DNA from: Sparus aurata
Lineage: Eukaryota > Chordata > Actinopteri > Spariformes > Sparidae
Direction: 5' to 3'
DNA: 64,000 bases
NCBI RefSeq assembly: GCF_900880675.1
Contig: NC_044199.1
Span: forward strand, 13,318,664-13,382,663
The position numbers and the translations under genes were made by a program. Below, in pieces: positions 24,801 to 36,800 of this stretch (positions are counted from its first letter, which is position 1; every line of letters starts with the position of its first letter). The notes under the pieces are model-generated. The model did not search any database and was not told where the DNA came from. It saw only the letters and a program-made list of their open reading frames with translations.

Positions 24801-27800
24801 GCTGGAAGTGCATTCAAGGTAAAAAAGTCTCCTTCTTAAAAAGGTGTTTTTTTTTCTGAAACGAATGGAAATCACTTTTCATTTTCGCCCACTGCATCTC
24901 AGTGTGTTATCAAATCAGTTTCAAGTGTTTTCTTAAAATCGAGTTACATCTTTCATTCCGGTGAAGCAAACTCTAACCCTCGTTTTCCAAAAAACAATCC
25001 CAGCAATGTGTTTATCTTTATTGGAAGCAAAAATCTTTGCATTCAGCGATTTCGCTCCACTCGTTTTGATATCACTTTCAAACAGTTGATTTATTTCGAG
25101 GTTTTCTTGGAGAATATTGTTATCCAAATTCTCCTTGTCGAAGCTTAAGAGTTGCTGATTTAATACACACAGCATGGAAAGAAGATCCAAGCTTAGAGGC
25201 CGTCCACACGAAAACGCTCTTTTGCAAAAACGCACATGTATTGCATCGTTTTGGCTAGGGATGTACATTTTAAAAAATTTTTATGACCGATAACCGACGC
25301 TCATTAACCGATTAATAACCGTTATTACACGGCTCTTCTTAATGCTGCTAAGCATATTTGACCATCGTCAAGGAAAGTGGCCTTTTTGCCTCTGATTTGC
25401 GTATTTCGTATCACTCTGCGCTCTAAAATCTTTGCTCCGCAAGTAGTCCCAGTCACTTATCACCGCAGCGTCTTCGGTTGCTAAGCGACGTCAGCTGATC
25501 TGTAGTCTACTTCATATGGGAAAAAACTACTCCAATGCCACTAGTATGGATGAGTTTCACATTAACTTTAATATTTTTGGTAAATACGGTGATTTCAACT
25601 CTTGGCAAAAGGCTGAGTTGTCATCAAAGGTCAAGAAAAGAAGAAGAGGAAAGCAGCGAAGAGGGACAAGCGAAACGGCATCGGTTTGGCGAACTAGCCT
25701 ATTTCTTTGCTGAAAAACACTGTGAACGCCTGAACAGTAACAAATAAATTGTAAAAAGACATACTGTGTGACGTTTTTTTTTCATGTTGGCAAGTAGCCG
25801 AGTAATAAGCGGAATAATGTATAGAACGGCAGTCATTATCGGGAAAAAAAGTCTCTTCAGGACGGATCAGACCGGTTCGTCTGCATTGTACTGGTACTGC
25901 TTGAATATTTCAGTGCTGTACCGCATAGTTTGCAAATAACCTCAACTAATTTTCAGTCGAAATTTTCCCACACAGAACTCCTTTTTGCTCGCTTCATTTT
26001 TGCTGTGAAGTGGGCTGTGGCGGAAAGCACGTAAAGGCACGTGTTGCACGTGTGGCACGCGTCGACACGCTCCCATGAGTTGATTGACAAGTAGCTAAAA
26101 AAAAAATTTACCGATAGTATTAATCGGTCAAAGTTCCTGTTTTCGGTTAATGGTTAAACGGTTAACCATGTGCATCCCTAGTTTTGGCCGACCGTCCACA
26201 CGGATCCTGAAAACGCAGCGCCTGAAAACGCACTTTTTGAAAACAGTCTCAGAGTGGAAAAATCCAAAAACGCAGGGCACCCCCCCGTTCTCGTGTGGAC
26301 AGCGAATCCGCATACTTTACAAAACGTCATCGCCCCACCCCTCGACCTCTTGCCTTCGACCTCTGAACCCTGCGACGTCTCATAACAACAACAACAACAA
26401 CAATGGCGGACTACATGTTCAGGTTCGTGCCGCAGAAGATATTGAGCCTTTCTTGCAACTTACTCACCTTGTAGTTGAGTGTGAGTCACAGCAGCAGTTC
26501 CACCTCATTAACGGTCCAAATGAACGATACTGGTTTCCTTGTACTAGCCATTGTCGTCGTCTAATTCTTGCGTTCGGATTCACCGTCTACTGTCTGTTTG
26601 TATACAGAGCGCAAGCTTAATGCGCATGCTCCGTCTCTTCTTCTCCGTCTTTGGTGAATTTCAAGCGCCCCCTATAGGCATGGAATATGAACTACAGCGT
26701 TTGGAATCGTTTTCAGTGGATCCGTATGGACGCAAATATTCTTGAAACAATGTCAAGAAAGACGGAGGAAAAAAAGATTGTTTTGCTATGTGTGGACAAG
26801 GCCTTATTAGTGTTCTTTGCAGACCTCATGACAAGGCTGACCTCATCAGTCACACGTCCAGGTATTGATCACGTCTTCGCCAGAACAGTGGCGAGACAGC
26901 GCCTGTCAGTCGATTCTTATCTGACTTTACTTATCACAACTTAGGTGCAGTTGAATCTAAAATGTTCATACATTGATCATTAAATCGGAAATTTCAATTC
27001 TAACGTTCCCTCTTTTGACACAAGGTGTCAACACCTTCAATGCCCACAAATTGTGGTGATGCGGTTATGTAGCCACTGCTTTCACGGGAATATAGTAACC
27101 TTGCAAAAGTAGCTGCGTTAAACTTGATTTTATATGAATTTAGCGACGCAACAGTCAACGCAGATAATGAGCCATAAGGTGCAACATTTTGTGGGATTTC
27201 TCAGACCTGTTCAGTGAATGGAAAAGAAATGTATAAAGGACTCATTATTAACAATATTTGCCATATAGCCTACTCAATCTGTGATGGAAATAGTTAAGCT
27301 GGCTGTAAAACCGGCAATATAACAACGGAGAAAGGAGGATGACATCTTTACAGAGTAAATGTGTGCGCACACATGCACGTTCAGACGTATTTATAGCTTT
27401 TGGTTTTGTGCCTGCAAGTGATGATCTTTAAGCCAGACAGGGTTTTGCCCCCCTGTGAGGAATCAAGGGTTAAGTGGACACTCGGTTGGACTGCAATGGC
27501 TCATTTGGCTGTTTTTCGCAGGGAGCATTCACTGTGTTTAGGGCTTTTTGTCTGGGCTGTGATCACCACTCATCTCTTTCAGACAAACACTCAGGCGCTT
27601 ATAATTGGGCCGACATTCAGCCAGAATGTGTGATTTTTTTTTTTTTAATAGTCCTGGCTGTTGATGAGTATTGCAGTGACTCATGTTTTTGACCCTAAAC
27701 TGAACAAAGTCAAAGGACAGTTCTCCTCTTAACCCTCTTATGTGTGCGGTGTGTGTTTACAATCGCTCTTTACGGTTTGTTTCTTTTTGTATTTATCCTG

Positions 27801-30800
27801 GAATCTGTGTGTGTTTTTGAGTTTTGCTGCCGCTGTGCACCGGGGGGCTTAGAATGGCAATTTATAACGGTTCTGAAGAGAAATCTCTGCAGGCCTTTAG
27901 TCTAAAGAGCTGATCTAACAGAGCAGCCGGCGCTTTGATGCAGCAGGAGGCCAAATCAGATAAATATGATCAGTAACACACACGCATTTAAGTGGAGATT
28001 ATCCCCTTTACCTCCCCAGGGGTTCAACAGTGGATTACTCTCAATTGTACTGGTATACCTACAAAGATGTAGGTGAGGATTCACAGTGAGAGCAAAAAAT
28101 TTCTGTTTAAGATTTGAAATTCTCAGAGAAACCTGAATGGCGCATGCTGTAGTTTGACGTTGCCCCCTTGTGATACCCCAGAAAAACTGCAATTCACCGT
28201 CTCAGTGTTCAATTTCACTTGAAATGAAATTGCACTGACAGGAATATGTGCAATGTACTGATGGACCCATTAGCACGCAGTTGTTTTAGGCAAGTCAGCG
28301 CAACAGATATCACAATTTGTTGAGTAATGTTCAGCCTCCAAATGATCGTTCTCCATAAACAAGAGAAAGAGATCACACTGCCTGTTCCCACTTGCAGTTT
28401 GAAAAAATACTCACACAAGTTTGGTTGCGTCTCTGATTGTTACCACAGTTGGACGCACACATACTCTGACCGCGGGGCACATTTTCAAAGTGGATGTTTG
28501 TAGAACCAGCAATCATTTTTCGGCTGTTTTCAACGGTGTTATGTGAAGTCCATGGACACCCTGGTTTTATAAGCGAGAGACCTGTTCCGATGCGTTCAAG
28601 GTGACAGACAGACAGATAGTCAGTGTGTGGATTGATTCAGATATCCTGTCAGTCATCTGATAGTTCCTGTCATGGAGAGGTTTTAGTACCCTCGCATTTA
28701 TGTTTTCCTGTTAGAGAAGCTAAAATTGATGTGATCCTGTTGTAGCAGCTAAAACTGGAGTAGCCTGTTTGAGAAGCCAACACCAATGTTTGCCTGTTGG
28801 AGATACACCGATTTTTGGCTTGTTGTAGAAGCCAACGCTTATTTTTGTTTGAGAAGCTAACACTGTTCTTATTATGCTGGAGTAGCTAACACCAATTTTA
28901 GCCTGTTGGAGGTGCTAACGTGGCTCTTGAGCCTGCTTGAGAAGCTAAAACTTCCGTAGCCTGTTTAAGAAGCTCACACCAGGTTTAGCCTGATGGAGAA
29001 ACACAGATGTTTAGCTTGTTGTAGAAGCTAACATTTTTTGTTTTGTTTTAGAAGCTAACACTGTTGTTAGCATGTAAGCTTTCAATTTCCCTGACCATGT
29101 ATTGGCTAATAAAAAGAACACTAACATCTTCCCCAGTGACGGGACTAGTACCTCCAACTTATCTAAAATCAGATATCAAATAAACGTCTTTTTCTTGTAC
29201 ATAACAGCAAGCTAGCCAGCCAGTACAGCACAGATACAGGCACAACAGGACATACACTGATTAAAGAATCAAGTTTAGAGATCTCAATAAATTTCGTGAA
29301 TTTATTCCTAGCTGCAATATTTTTCCAAACTGAGCATAGATTAAGAATTGTTCGTGTGATGAGGGCCCTGTATTTCAACTCCAAAGCAAAAAGCAGCTAA
29401 AGCAACCAGCATCAAGCGTGTCGCCTGCTTGTCAGTGTGCCTCTGTGAAAGTGGGAGAGAAGAGGTTTCGGCAGACCTTTAATGTCAGTGAAGCTGCGGG
29501 GGACGCCGCCATCAAAGCACTAGAAAGTACCCTGATTTGTACCCTCACACACTCACTGACTTGCACTTTTCTGGCACTCTTGAACAGTTGACATCAGAGA
29601 GAGGTGGGGGTAGGGTGTGGAGGGAAAATGTGCCATCATGATTTGGAACTGGAGAAGGGATCCTTTTTGAGTTACGTGAACAAGCCACTTAGGGCAAATG
29701 TGTCACTTCACTACAGCTGAGGCTTGGAAGGGATGGTGACAGATGAAGGTTTCGTTGAAATAACAGAGGAGTTTAGCATGTTTGGACTTTCGTCGACCCA
29801 GGGAAAAAGGGCCAGGAAGAGAGGCTTTTTGTGTAGGAAGGTGGCTTAATCAATGGACGTTAAGGTCAAGGGGATTCTTGGGGATTCAAAAATACCACTG
29901 CAGCATAAATGCAGGAAATAAAGCAAATTATCCTCTCTATTCTACTGCCAATGAGGCCCATGTATAAGACTGTATAAGAGGGTGCTATAGGTTAATTGCT
30001 TGTCTACACTGCTCTAAAATAAGATAGTGTGAACAGGAGAGTTACATTACAATTACATCTCATGCAGAGGTAAATGCTGGCATGAATACAATGTCTAATT
30101 ATTACATTAATTAGCTTAATTTGTGACCTCATTAGCATCCCTGTCGGTGTTTAATATATCATCCTGATTAAGGCAAGACATCAGGCCGCTCAAGTACCTC
30201 TTGTTTACTGTCATTAATTAGCAATAATGTTCTGACAAGCGGTGAAAGATGTGAGCTAAAAAACAAACTCTTTGTTCGGGAATGGACCACTCGCTCCAAA
30301 GTGTCGAAATACCTGCGACAAACCAGCTGTGAATGGATGATCAAAGCTTTCCTGAAAAAGGACACAAAGGTCCGGCTGCAGCTGACTTTAAATCAATTAC
30401 CCAGTTTTATTTTATTATTTTCTGGGCTCAAGTAGTTCATTACAAGACTTAGCCTGCACCCATGGGTCTGCTTCAGACTTTCAGTTGCAGCATAATGAGG
30501 TTAGCCATTTTGTCTATAATAAGGTTCATACTCAAAGGAGTCATATGAGAAGAGAAAGATTGGCGGAAAGGCTCTTTTTCATTTTTCCTTTCCTTTCTTC
30601 TTCCAATCTGGATAACACAAAGAGTTGAGGTTGTATCACTGATCACCCCTTCAGTTTTATCGTAATGTTCTCTGTGTCTGTCTCTCGCTCGCATTTGGAA
30701 AAAGATAGAGTCCAAAGTCCCTCTGCTTCTCTACTCACCATGATATTCATCCCCTCCTGTATCACCCTCTCTGCATTTCCTCTTAAGTTTTTTGGCGGTG

Positions 30801-33800
30801 CTGTAGTTGAAGTATGGAAATATGAGCCATTCTACTCGAGACCCCAACGCAGGAGGGATCTCTGGTTCCCATGGAAACGAGACTGCAGAGTTGGTGAATT
30901 GGCACCTAACCGGCCGCTTTACTTTGACTCTGTCATAGAGGCTCAAAAGGATATTTTACACTCAGTACGTGTGATCGCACTTGCACGTGTGCCTGTGCTC
31001 TTCAACTCATTTGTACAATGCTGTATTTTTTATTTTTTTTTAAATGAGAATGTATCCCAGATACCTCTAGATTATAACCAGATGCTACTGATGCTTCAGT
31101 CTATTTGGCTGAGGCAGTTCCACAGCACAGCCGCAGTTTTGATCCATCGATATTTTGGCCTCACCGATCGTACATCTGCACTCATTTACCGAGAGGAACA
31201 TGGCATCAACTACACACACCACATAAAGCATTGATCCCACAGGAACACAAACATCAAACGCATCAGACAACAGAAAAGAGGACAAAAATATTTCCCACAT
31301 GCTGACTTATGTTTGAAACATTTTTCCTTGCTTCAGATGATGCTCAAATTATATTCAGAGTTCTCAGGAAGGAGTGATTTGTTTTTTTCTAAAGAAAATT
31401 ATCAAGAAATGCAAAACAGTGAACCGAAAATCCCCTTGTTTCCTGATAAGAAGTAAATTCCTTTTTACTGACCAAACAAATGTTTTTTGATTGTTTGTTT
31501 GTTTTTATTAAGGAAAATGTACACATTGTGTAGCCAAACATAAGGGTATGCAAACAAAACAGGAATATGCATTTGAATACATAAATAACAGAATAATAAT
31601 TTATAAATAAACCCCATTAACATAAAATCATGATACTAGCCAAATTCCCCCCAAAATTGGACGCTGTGTGAAACATTAATAAAAACAAAATGCAACCATG
31701 CAAACAAACTGTGTTTACCGACGAAGGTTCGGGTTAAATTTTGGCCAAATTTTTATATTTTGCATTTATAGAAGTGAAACTGACCGACTGATTACTGTCT
31801 AAAAGTGTGCTGATGATTAGCCTTCACATTCTGACACCACCAACACATCCTCCTCCCACGTCTGTGCGCTCTAAACTGGAACTTGCTGCAGGTGCTAATT
31901 CTGGCATGTGGTCACTTGGGCATCATGTTCATTGTAAAAACAACCTCAGGCCTATGATGCTGTCTCTCAGCACCCTTACAAGCTGCAATCACACATTAGA
32001 TTAGTTCAGTTTTTTTGAGTCCTCTCTGTAGATCAAACAGATGAAGAGTGTAACTCTCCCCTCCCTTCTTTCATTTCTTTTCAAGTTTGTAGCTCAGCCA
32101 AACTGCCAGCAGCTTTTGGCATCCCGCTGGTATGACGAGTTCCCCGGCTGGAGACGCCGCCAATGGGCTGGGAAGTTCTTCACCTGCGTCTTCATCGGCC
32201 TCCTCTACCCTGCGTTTGCTCTCTGCTACCTCATCGCTCCAAAGAGTCGCTACGGCCTCTTCATCCGCAAGCCCTTCATCAAGTTCATCTGCCACACGGC
32301 GTCCTACCTGACCTTTCTGTTCCTACTGCTCCTCGCTTCTCAGCACATTGTCACGACTGAGCAGGACAGGCAGGGACCTGCACCAACCACTGTGGAGTGG
32401 ATGATACTGCCCTGGGTGCTGGGTGAGTAAAAGGGGTGAGGACTGAGGGCCTGTAAGTGGGCGTCCTGTCCTACTAAAAAAAAACACTGTGGCCACTTTG
32501 TTCGACTCATCACCTGTTTTGTAAAGTTGGTGTGCAGCCATTTTATGCTGCTTGGAAATCATAGTTGATTTCTCTCCTTAGGTCTATAAACAATGTGGCT
32601 ACAGGGATGGGAATATCATCTAAGATTAGTACATAATGGGTACATGACAAAGGGTCCTATGTTCCCAAGGCCCTATGTTCCCGGGGTCAGGGTTAGGGTT
32701 TTGACCTGAACGTAAGAGCAGGGTTAATGTTTATTAGCAGACTATTGGCCTGGGGAACTTAGGACCCTGGGAAAATAGATATTCTCCCAAACTTATGACC
32801 ATGGTAAAATCTTTACACACTGAAAATCAGAATGTTAGCATGGGGGCCACAGCTCCGGGTTGGAACCAGGGTTTCCGCTAGAAAAAATTGGCACCGGACA
32901 ACGTGCAAGGTTTTCAATTTACCTGACAAATGTTTGAAATTCCAGTCTAATACCTATCTGAATTAATTGAGCTTAAAATGATCAATTATATGCAGTATAT
33001 ATAGGAATGATACCAAAGCGTGTCAATTTATAATCCTTTTTATTGAAAAGTATAGGCTGTATCAAATAAAATGAGCGCCGTCAATTGACTCACGTTCGTA
33101 ACTTCTAAAATAAATATTGCACAATGCGCTCTTTTAACATGAACATAAAGAAACTGAAGGCCTGTTCTCAGATAAAACAATTTGCAAACAAAAAACACAT
33201 CTGGACCAGCTCGTACCATTTTGATAACATGTGTAAAATGAAATTTTAAAAAAAGTCAGTTCGCTATATGCTTTTGAAATTTATATGCAATTAAAGCTGC
33301 AAGCAGCGACGATCGGGCCCTCGCCGCCCACGTATGTTGGGCTGTGGCGCTGTTGGAGGAAGCGCACGAAGATGTTTGGATGTGCACGTGTTTCCTGGAC
33401 GTGGTCTGAATGGGTGAAATAACACTTCTTTTGATTATGAGGAGCTAGAAAAGAATCACAAAGTCACACACACAGCCTCTAATCATAAGGGAATGCAGAG
33501 TAAGTCAATGACATTCAAGAGTCAGCTGTAAGGATGTGTGTTATCTTGAAACTAATTGCATTTAGCATGATTGATGTAAGTATTTTATGTCAACAAGATT
33601 TGTGTCTTTAAATATTTAGGAAACATGATTGCAGTTTAGTAGGTCTATCTGCAATGGTTTCACAAGTGCCACATGTATTGTTGTGTTAAAAGGCCTTTAT
33701 CTGGTGTGTTAACATGTTTCTTTTTATGGTGGTGGGTGATTAGGAAAGAATGCAGAGGATAATGTTTCCATTCGGACACACTAATGTCGAGATATGCAAG

Positions 33801-36800
33801 ACTTCCTGTTTTGAGCAAAAGGAAGTTGTTATTTAATAACTTGAGTATTCTTTGGAATATCAAAATTCTTCAAATAACTTTTTGTCTGGAGGGTCCACAG
33901 ATGCTGTGTGCAAAGTTTCATGCAAGTCGGTGAAATTTCCTGGGAGGAGTTTGAAAAAGTAGGTTTGCGAAATTTTGCAAATTAGTGGGGGAAAAAAACG
34001 GTAGGCGGAAATGGGCGTGGCCTTTATCACAAGATTCACCGGAATTGAGGGAACACGTGCCACAAAGTATGTTGGAGTTATAAGCCAAAACGCACTTTCC
34101 TTGATTATAGGGCCACCTAGTGGTGAAAATTGACGACAACAATAGATTTTAAAATTTTCGGCAGGTGTGACCTATAGTCCAAGTTTGGTGAGTTTTGGGG
34201 GCAGTTCAGGCAGCTAAAAATGCGATAATTTGGGACAAAAAAGTCGTCACTACAAAAACAATAGGGACCTGCTTGGGACCTAATAAAAACTCTATATAAA
34301 CAAAATCCCTTGACATGTTTCAGGCTTTTTTTTGTTTTTTTTTTCACTTTTTATGCATTTTCGCTGCAGCTGAATTAAAATGTGCAGTGTCTCTCCGCAA
34401 CTTGCAATACGTATTAGTCTTGTCAACGTGTTCTCCCCAGGCGACTTCACTGTGCTGTTTTGATGCGGTTCTGCAGACAGTGCGTTTACATGCACAGCTT
34501 AGTCGGATTACAGCCATAGTTCGACTATGCTACTCAACCAGACAACTGCAATTATCCGAGTATACATGCCCGTGGGAAAATCGGATTATTGGGCCGGAGC
34601 ATGTCATACCCTGGTATGCTAGGTGGCGCTGTACCCATTTCAACTAGTGGTAACAGAGCCACCTCCGGCTGACCTCATTACGTCACCAGCTGCCTCGGCA
34701 TTCAAGAAGGATGGCGTACTGAGAGCGAGACGAAGCTACATCTTTGTACATTTCGTATATGGTGTACATGATAATTACACAAACTAGATGCACAATGGCG
34801 CTCTTTCTTGCGGTGATTTCTGAGGAAAGACGCAGCCGCCGCCGTCCGTCTACTTCCGGCTCACGGCCCCAGGGAAAAAAATCTTGCGCCTGCGCAGAAC
34901 GCAAAATCCGATCCGAACTGATGGAACGTATACATGCAGGAGTAATGCGACTATCAATCGAATAATCTGGGTGCTTTAATTCGACTATGAGAAATCCGAT
35001 CCGGTCCGATTTTAGTCAGACTAAGGTGTATACATGCATGTTAAAGATCCGATCATAGTTGGACTAACACAGTAATTTGGTTTTCTTGAGTGTCATGTAA
35101 ACGCACTGAGAGAGAAACCTCTCTGCTTGGAGGGAATATTTTCACTTTGACCAGCGGGGTCAAAAAATACCGGACTTCGGCAGATTTTACCAGTCAAAGT
35201 CCGGTGATGAATCAACTGGTAAACTGAAAGCTTCACCTTCCAGCTCAGCTTCCTCTTCATCACGGCGGTCGGGCACAACAACTGCAATACTACTGACGCC
35301 GCACCAAACTGCCTGTCCATCTCACGCTCCAACTTCCCATGAGTGAGACCACAGGATACCTAAACTCTTCCGGTTGTGGCAGGGGTTCAATCCCTGACAG
35401 CAAGGGGGCAGCCCACCGTTTTACGGCAGGGAACCATAGCCTTGGACTCAGTGGTGCTTGCCCTAATCCCAACCACTTCAAACATGGTAGCAAAACTTCC
35501 CTAGTGCCAGCAGTGTAACAGAGACGCAAATCTGAGGTTTCCCGAAATGGAGACTCTCCTCAGGACGACTGCGGGTTGACATCCTGTCCAAGAATCTAAC
35601 AAACAGGATCGGGACAAAGGACAACCCTGGCACCACTGTGCCTAGATACAGCGTCACAGAGCAGCAGACTCTTAGTCTTGTTATCGTATTAACCAGATAT
35701 TTTGTGATGCAATGTCTGCTCTATGGCCCTGGTGATTCAGTCACGGGAGTTTCATGCCCGTCCAAGGTAGAGTGGATGAACTCCCACTCACCTAAATTTA
35801 TCAATGCAGAAAATGAATCAGGCTTTCATGTTCACAACCCTGGATGCCTGAAATAACTACACGTGACAGCTAATCAGAAACACATATTTCCTGTGTCTAT
35901 TTCTAAGACTATTTTTGAACATATTATCAAACATTCTCTGTATTTTCAGGATTCATCTGGGCAGAGATCAAACAAATGTGGGATGGTGGTTTTCAGGACT
36001 ATGTCCATGACTGGTGGAACCTGATGGACTTTGTGATGAACTCTCTGTACCTGGCCACCATCTCCCTCAAGATTGTAGCCTACACCAAGGTAACCAATAA
36101 TCTATGAACAGCAGAACGCTGTTGCAGAATCGAATGACCTTTTTCGGTATTCTCACTTTATCTGTCCACCATTACTTGTCCTCTTCAGTACAGCGGTAGT
36201 AAACCCAGGAACCAGTGGGAGATGTGGCACCCAACTCTAGTAGCTGAGGCGGTGTTTGCCATCGCAAACATTTTCAGCTCCCTGCGCCTCATCTCGCTGT
36301 TCACAGCCAACTCTCATCTGGGGCCACTGCAGATCTCTCTGGGGAGAATGCTGTTAGACATCCTGAAGTTCCTCTTCATCTACTGTCTGGTAAGAGGCTG
36401 TTCACACTTGTTATTAACATGTGTCCTGAATGATAAGATCGTTGTTGGACAGCTCCAAGTACGCACATTTCAGACCCAGACTCCCTTACAAATTGTATGA
36501 TTTTAAGAGTTGTTGCGTTAGGGGAAACTTGAAAAACTTTGCGAAACAGAAATGGCAACCCCTCACCCTTACCCTTCTTGCTAATTCAGCAAGCATCAAA
36601 CATAAATATATATTTTTTCGTGTAAAAAAAAAAACCCCCGTTCCATCGATGTTATGGGGGAAGTGAGATCTGATGACAAGTGGTCATGCAAGATGCATGT
36701 TGGGACGCATTGTTAATGCCAGGTGTGAACTGACAGACTCAGAGCTACCCATTTGAGATTGGATCAGTCAGGACGGATGTTGCTTCAATTGTATCAACAC

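Larger units (their letters stand above)
25197..26736. mobile_element. Non-autonomous element with gccgtccacacg termini, interrupted by a hAT insertion
   Basis: The left end aggccgtccacacgaaaacg and the complement of the right end (gcgtccatacggatccactg) are imperfect inverted repeats. A subterminal copy, gaccgtccacacggatcctg, lies at about 26189. A (AAC)n run precedes an atggcgg phrase near 26403. The target duplication is not clear, so the outer limits are approximate. Confidence 0.5.
19817..32085 (+). other. trpc4: Large trpc4 intron (12.3 kb) between coding exons 5 and 6
   Basis: The largest intron in the window. It contains a hAT element with a nested MITE (20021-22310), a second hAT element inside another repeat (about 25197-26736) and low-complexity taggttaggttt-type repeats (about 23560-23820). 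A degenerate minisatellite lies at 28707-29074, and a homeodomain-core-rich stretch at about 30040-30240 may be regulatory. No missed exon is needed, because exons 5 and 6 join in phase and match the family protein without a gap. Confidence 0.8.
32423..35949 (+). other. trpc4: trpc4 intron between coding exons 6 and 7
   Basis: 3.5 kb, repeat-rich. It contains a small foldback (32652-32767) and a gggtttccgctag phrase (32870) of a type common at fish transposon ends. It also holds a long repeat beginning agctgcaagcagcgacg at about 33293, of a kind seen widely in teleost genomes (class uncertain), and the MITE at 34478-35108. No coding exon is seen. Confidence 0.6.

Noticed and set aside
30665..31234. 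189-codon plus-strand open frame in the large trpc4 intron
   Set aside because: Exons 5 and 6 already join without a gap in the protein, and the translation has no domain or low-complexity bias expected of a real gene.
32688..32700. gggttaggg telomere-like motif
   Set aside because: Only one or two units, inside the small foldback element; no interstitial telomere array.
35365..35390. gggttcaatccc resembling a tRNA B box
   Set aside because: No A box at the right distance and no cloverleaf could be drawn, so it is not called a tRNA or SINE.
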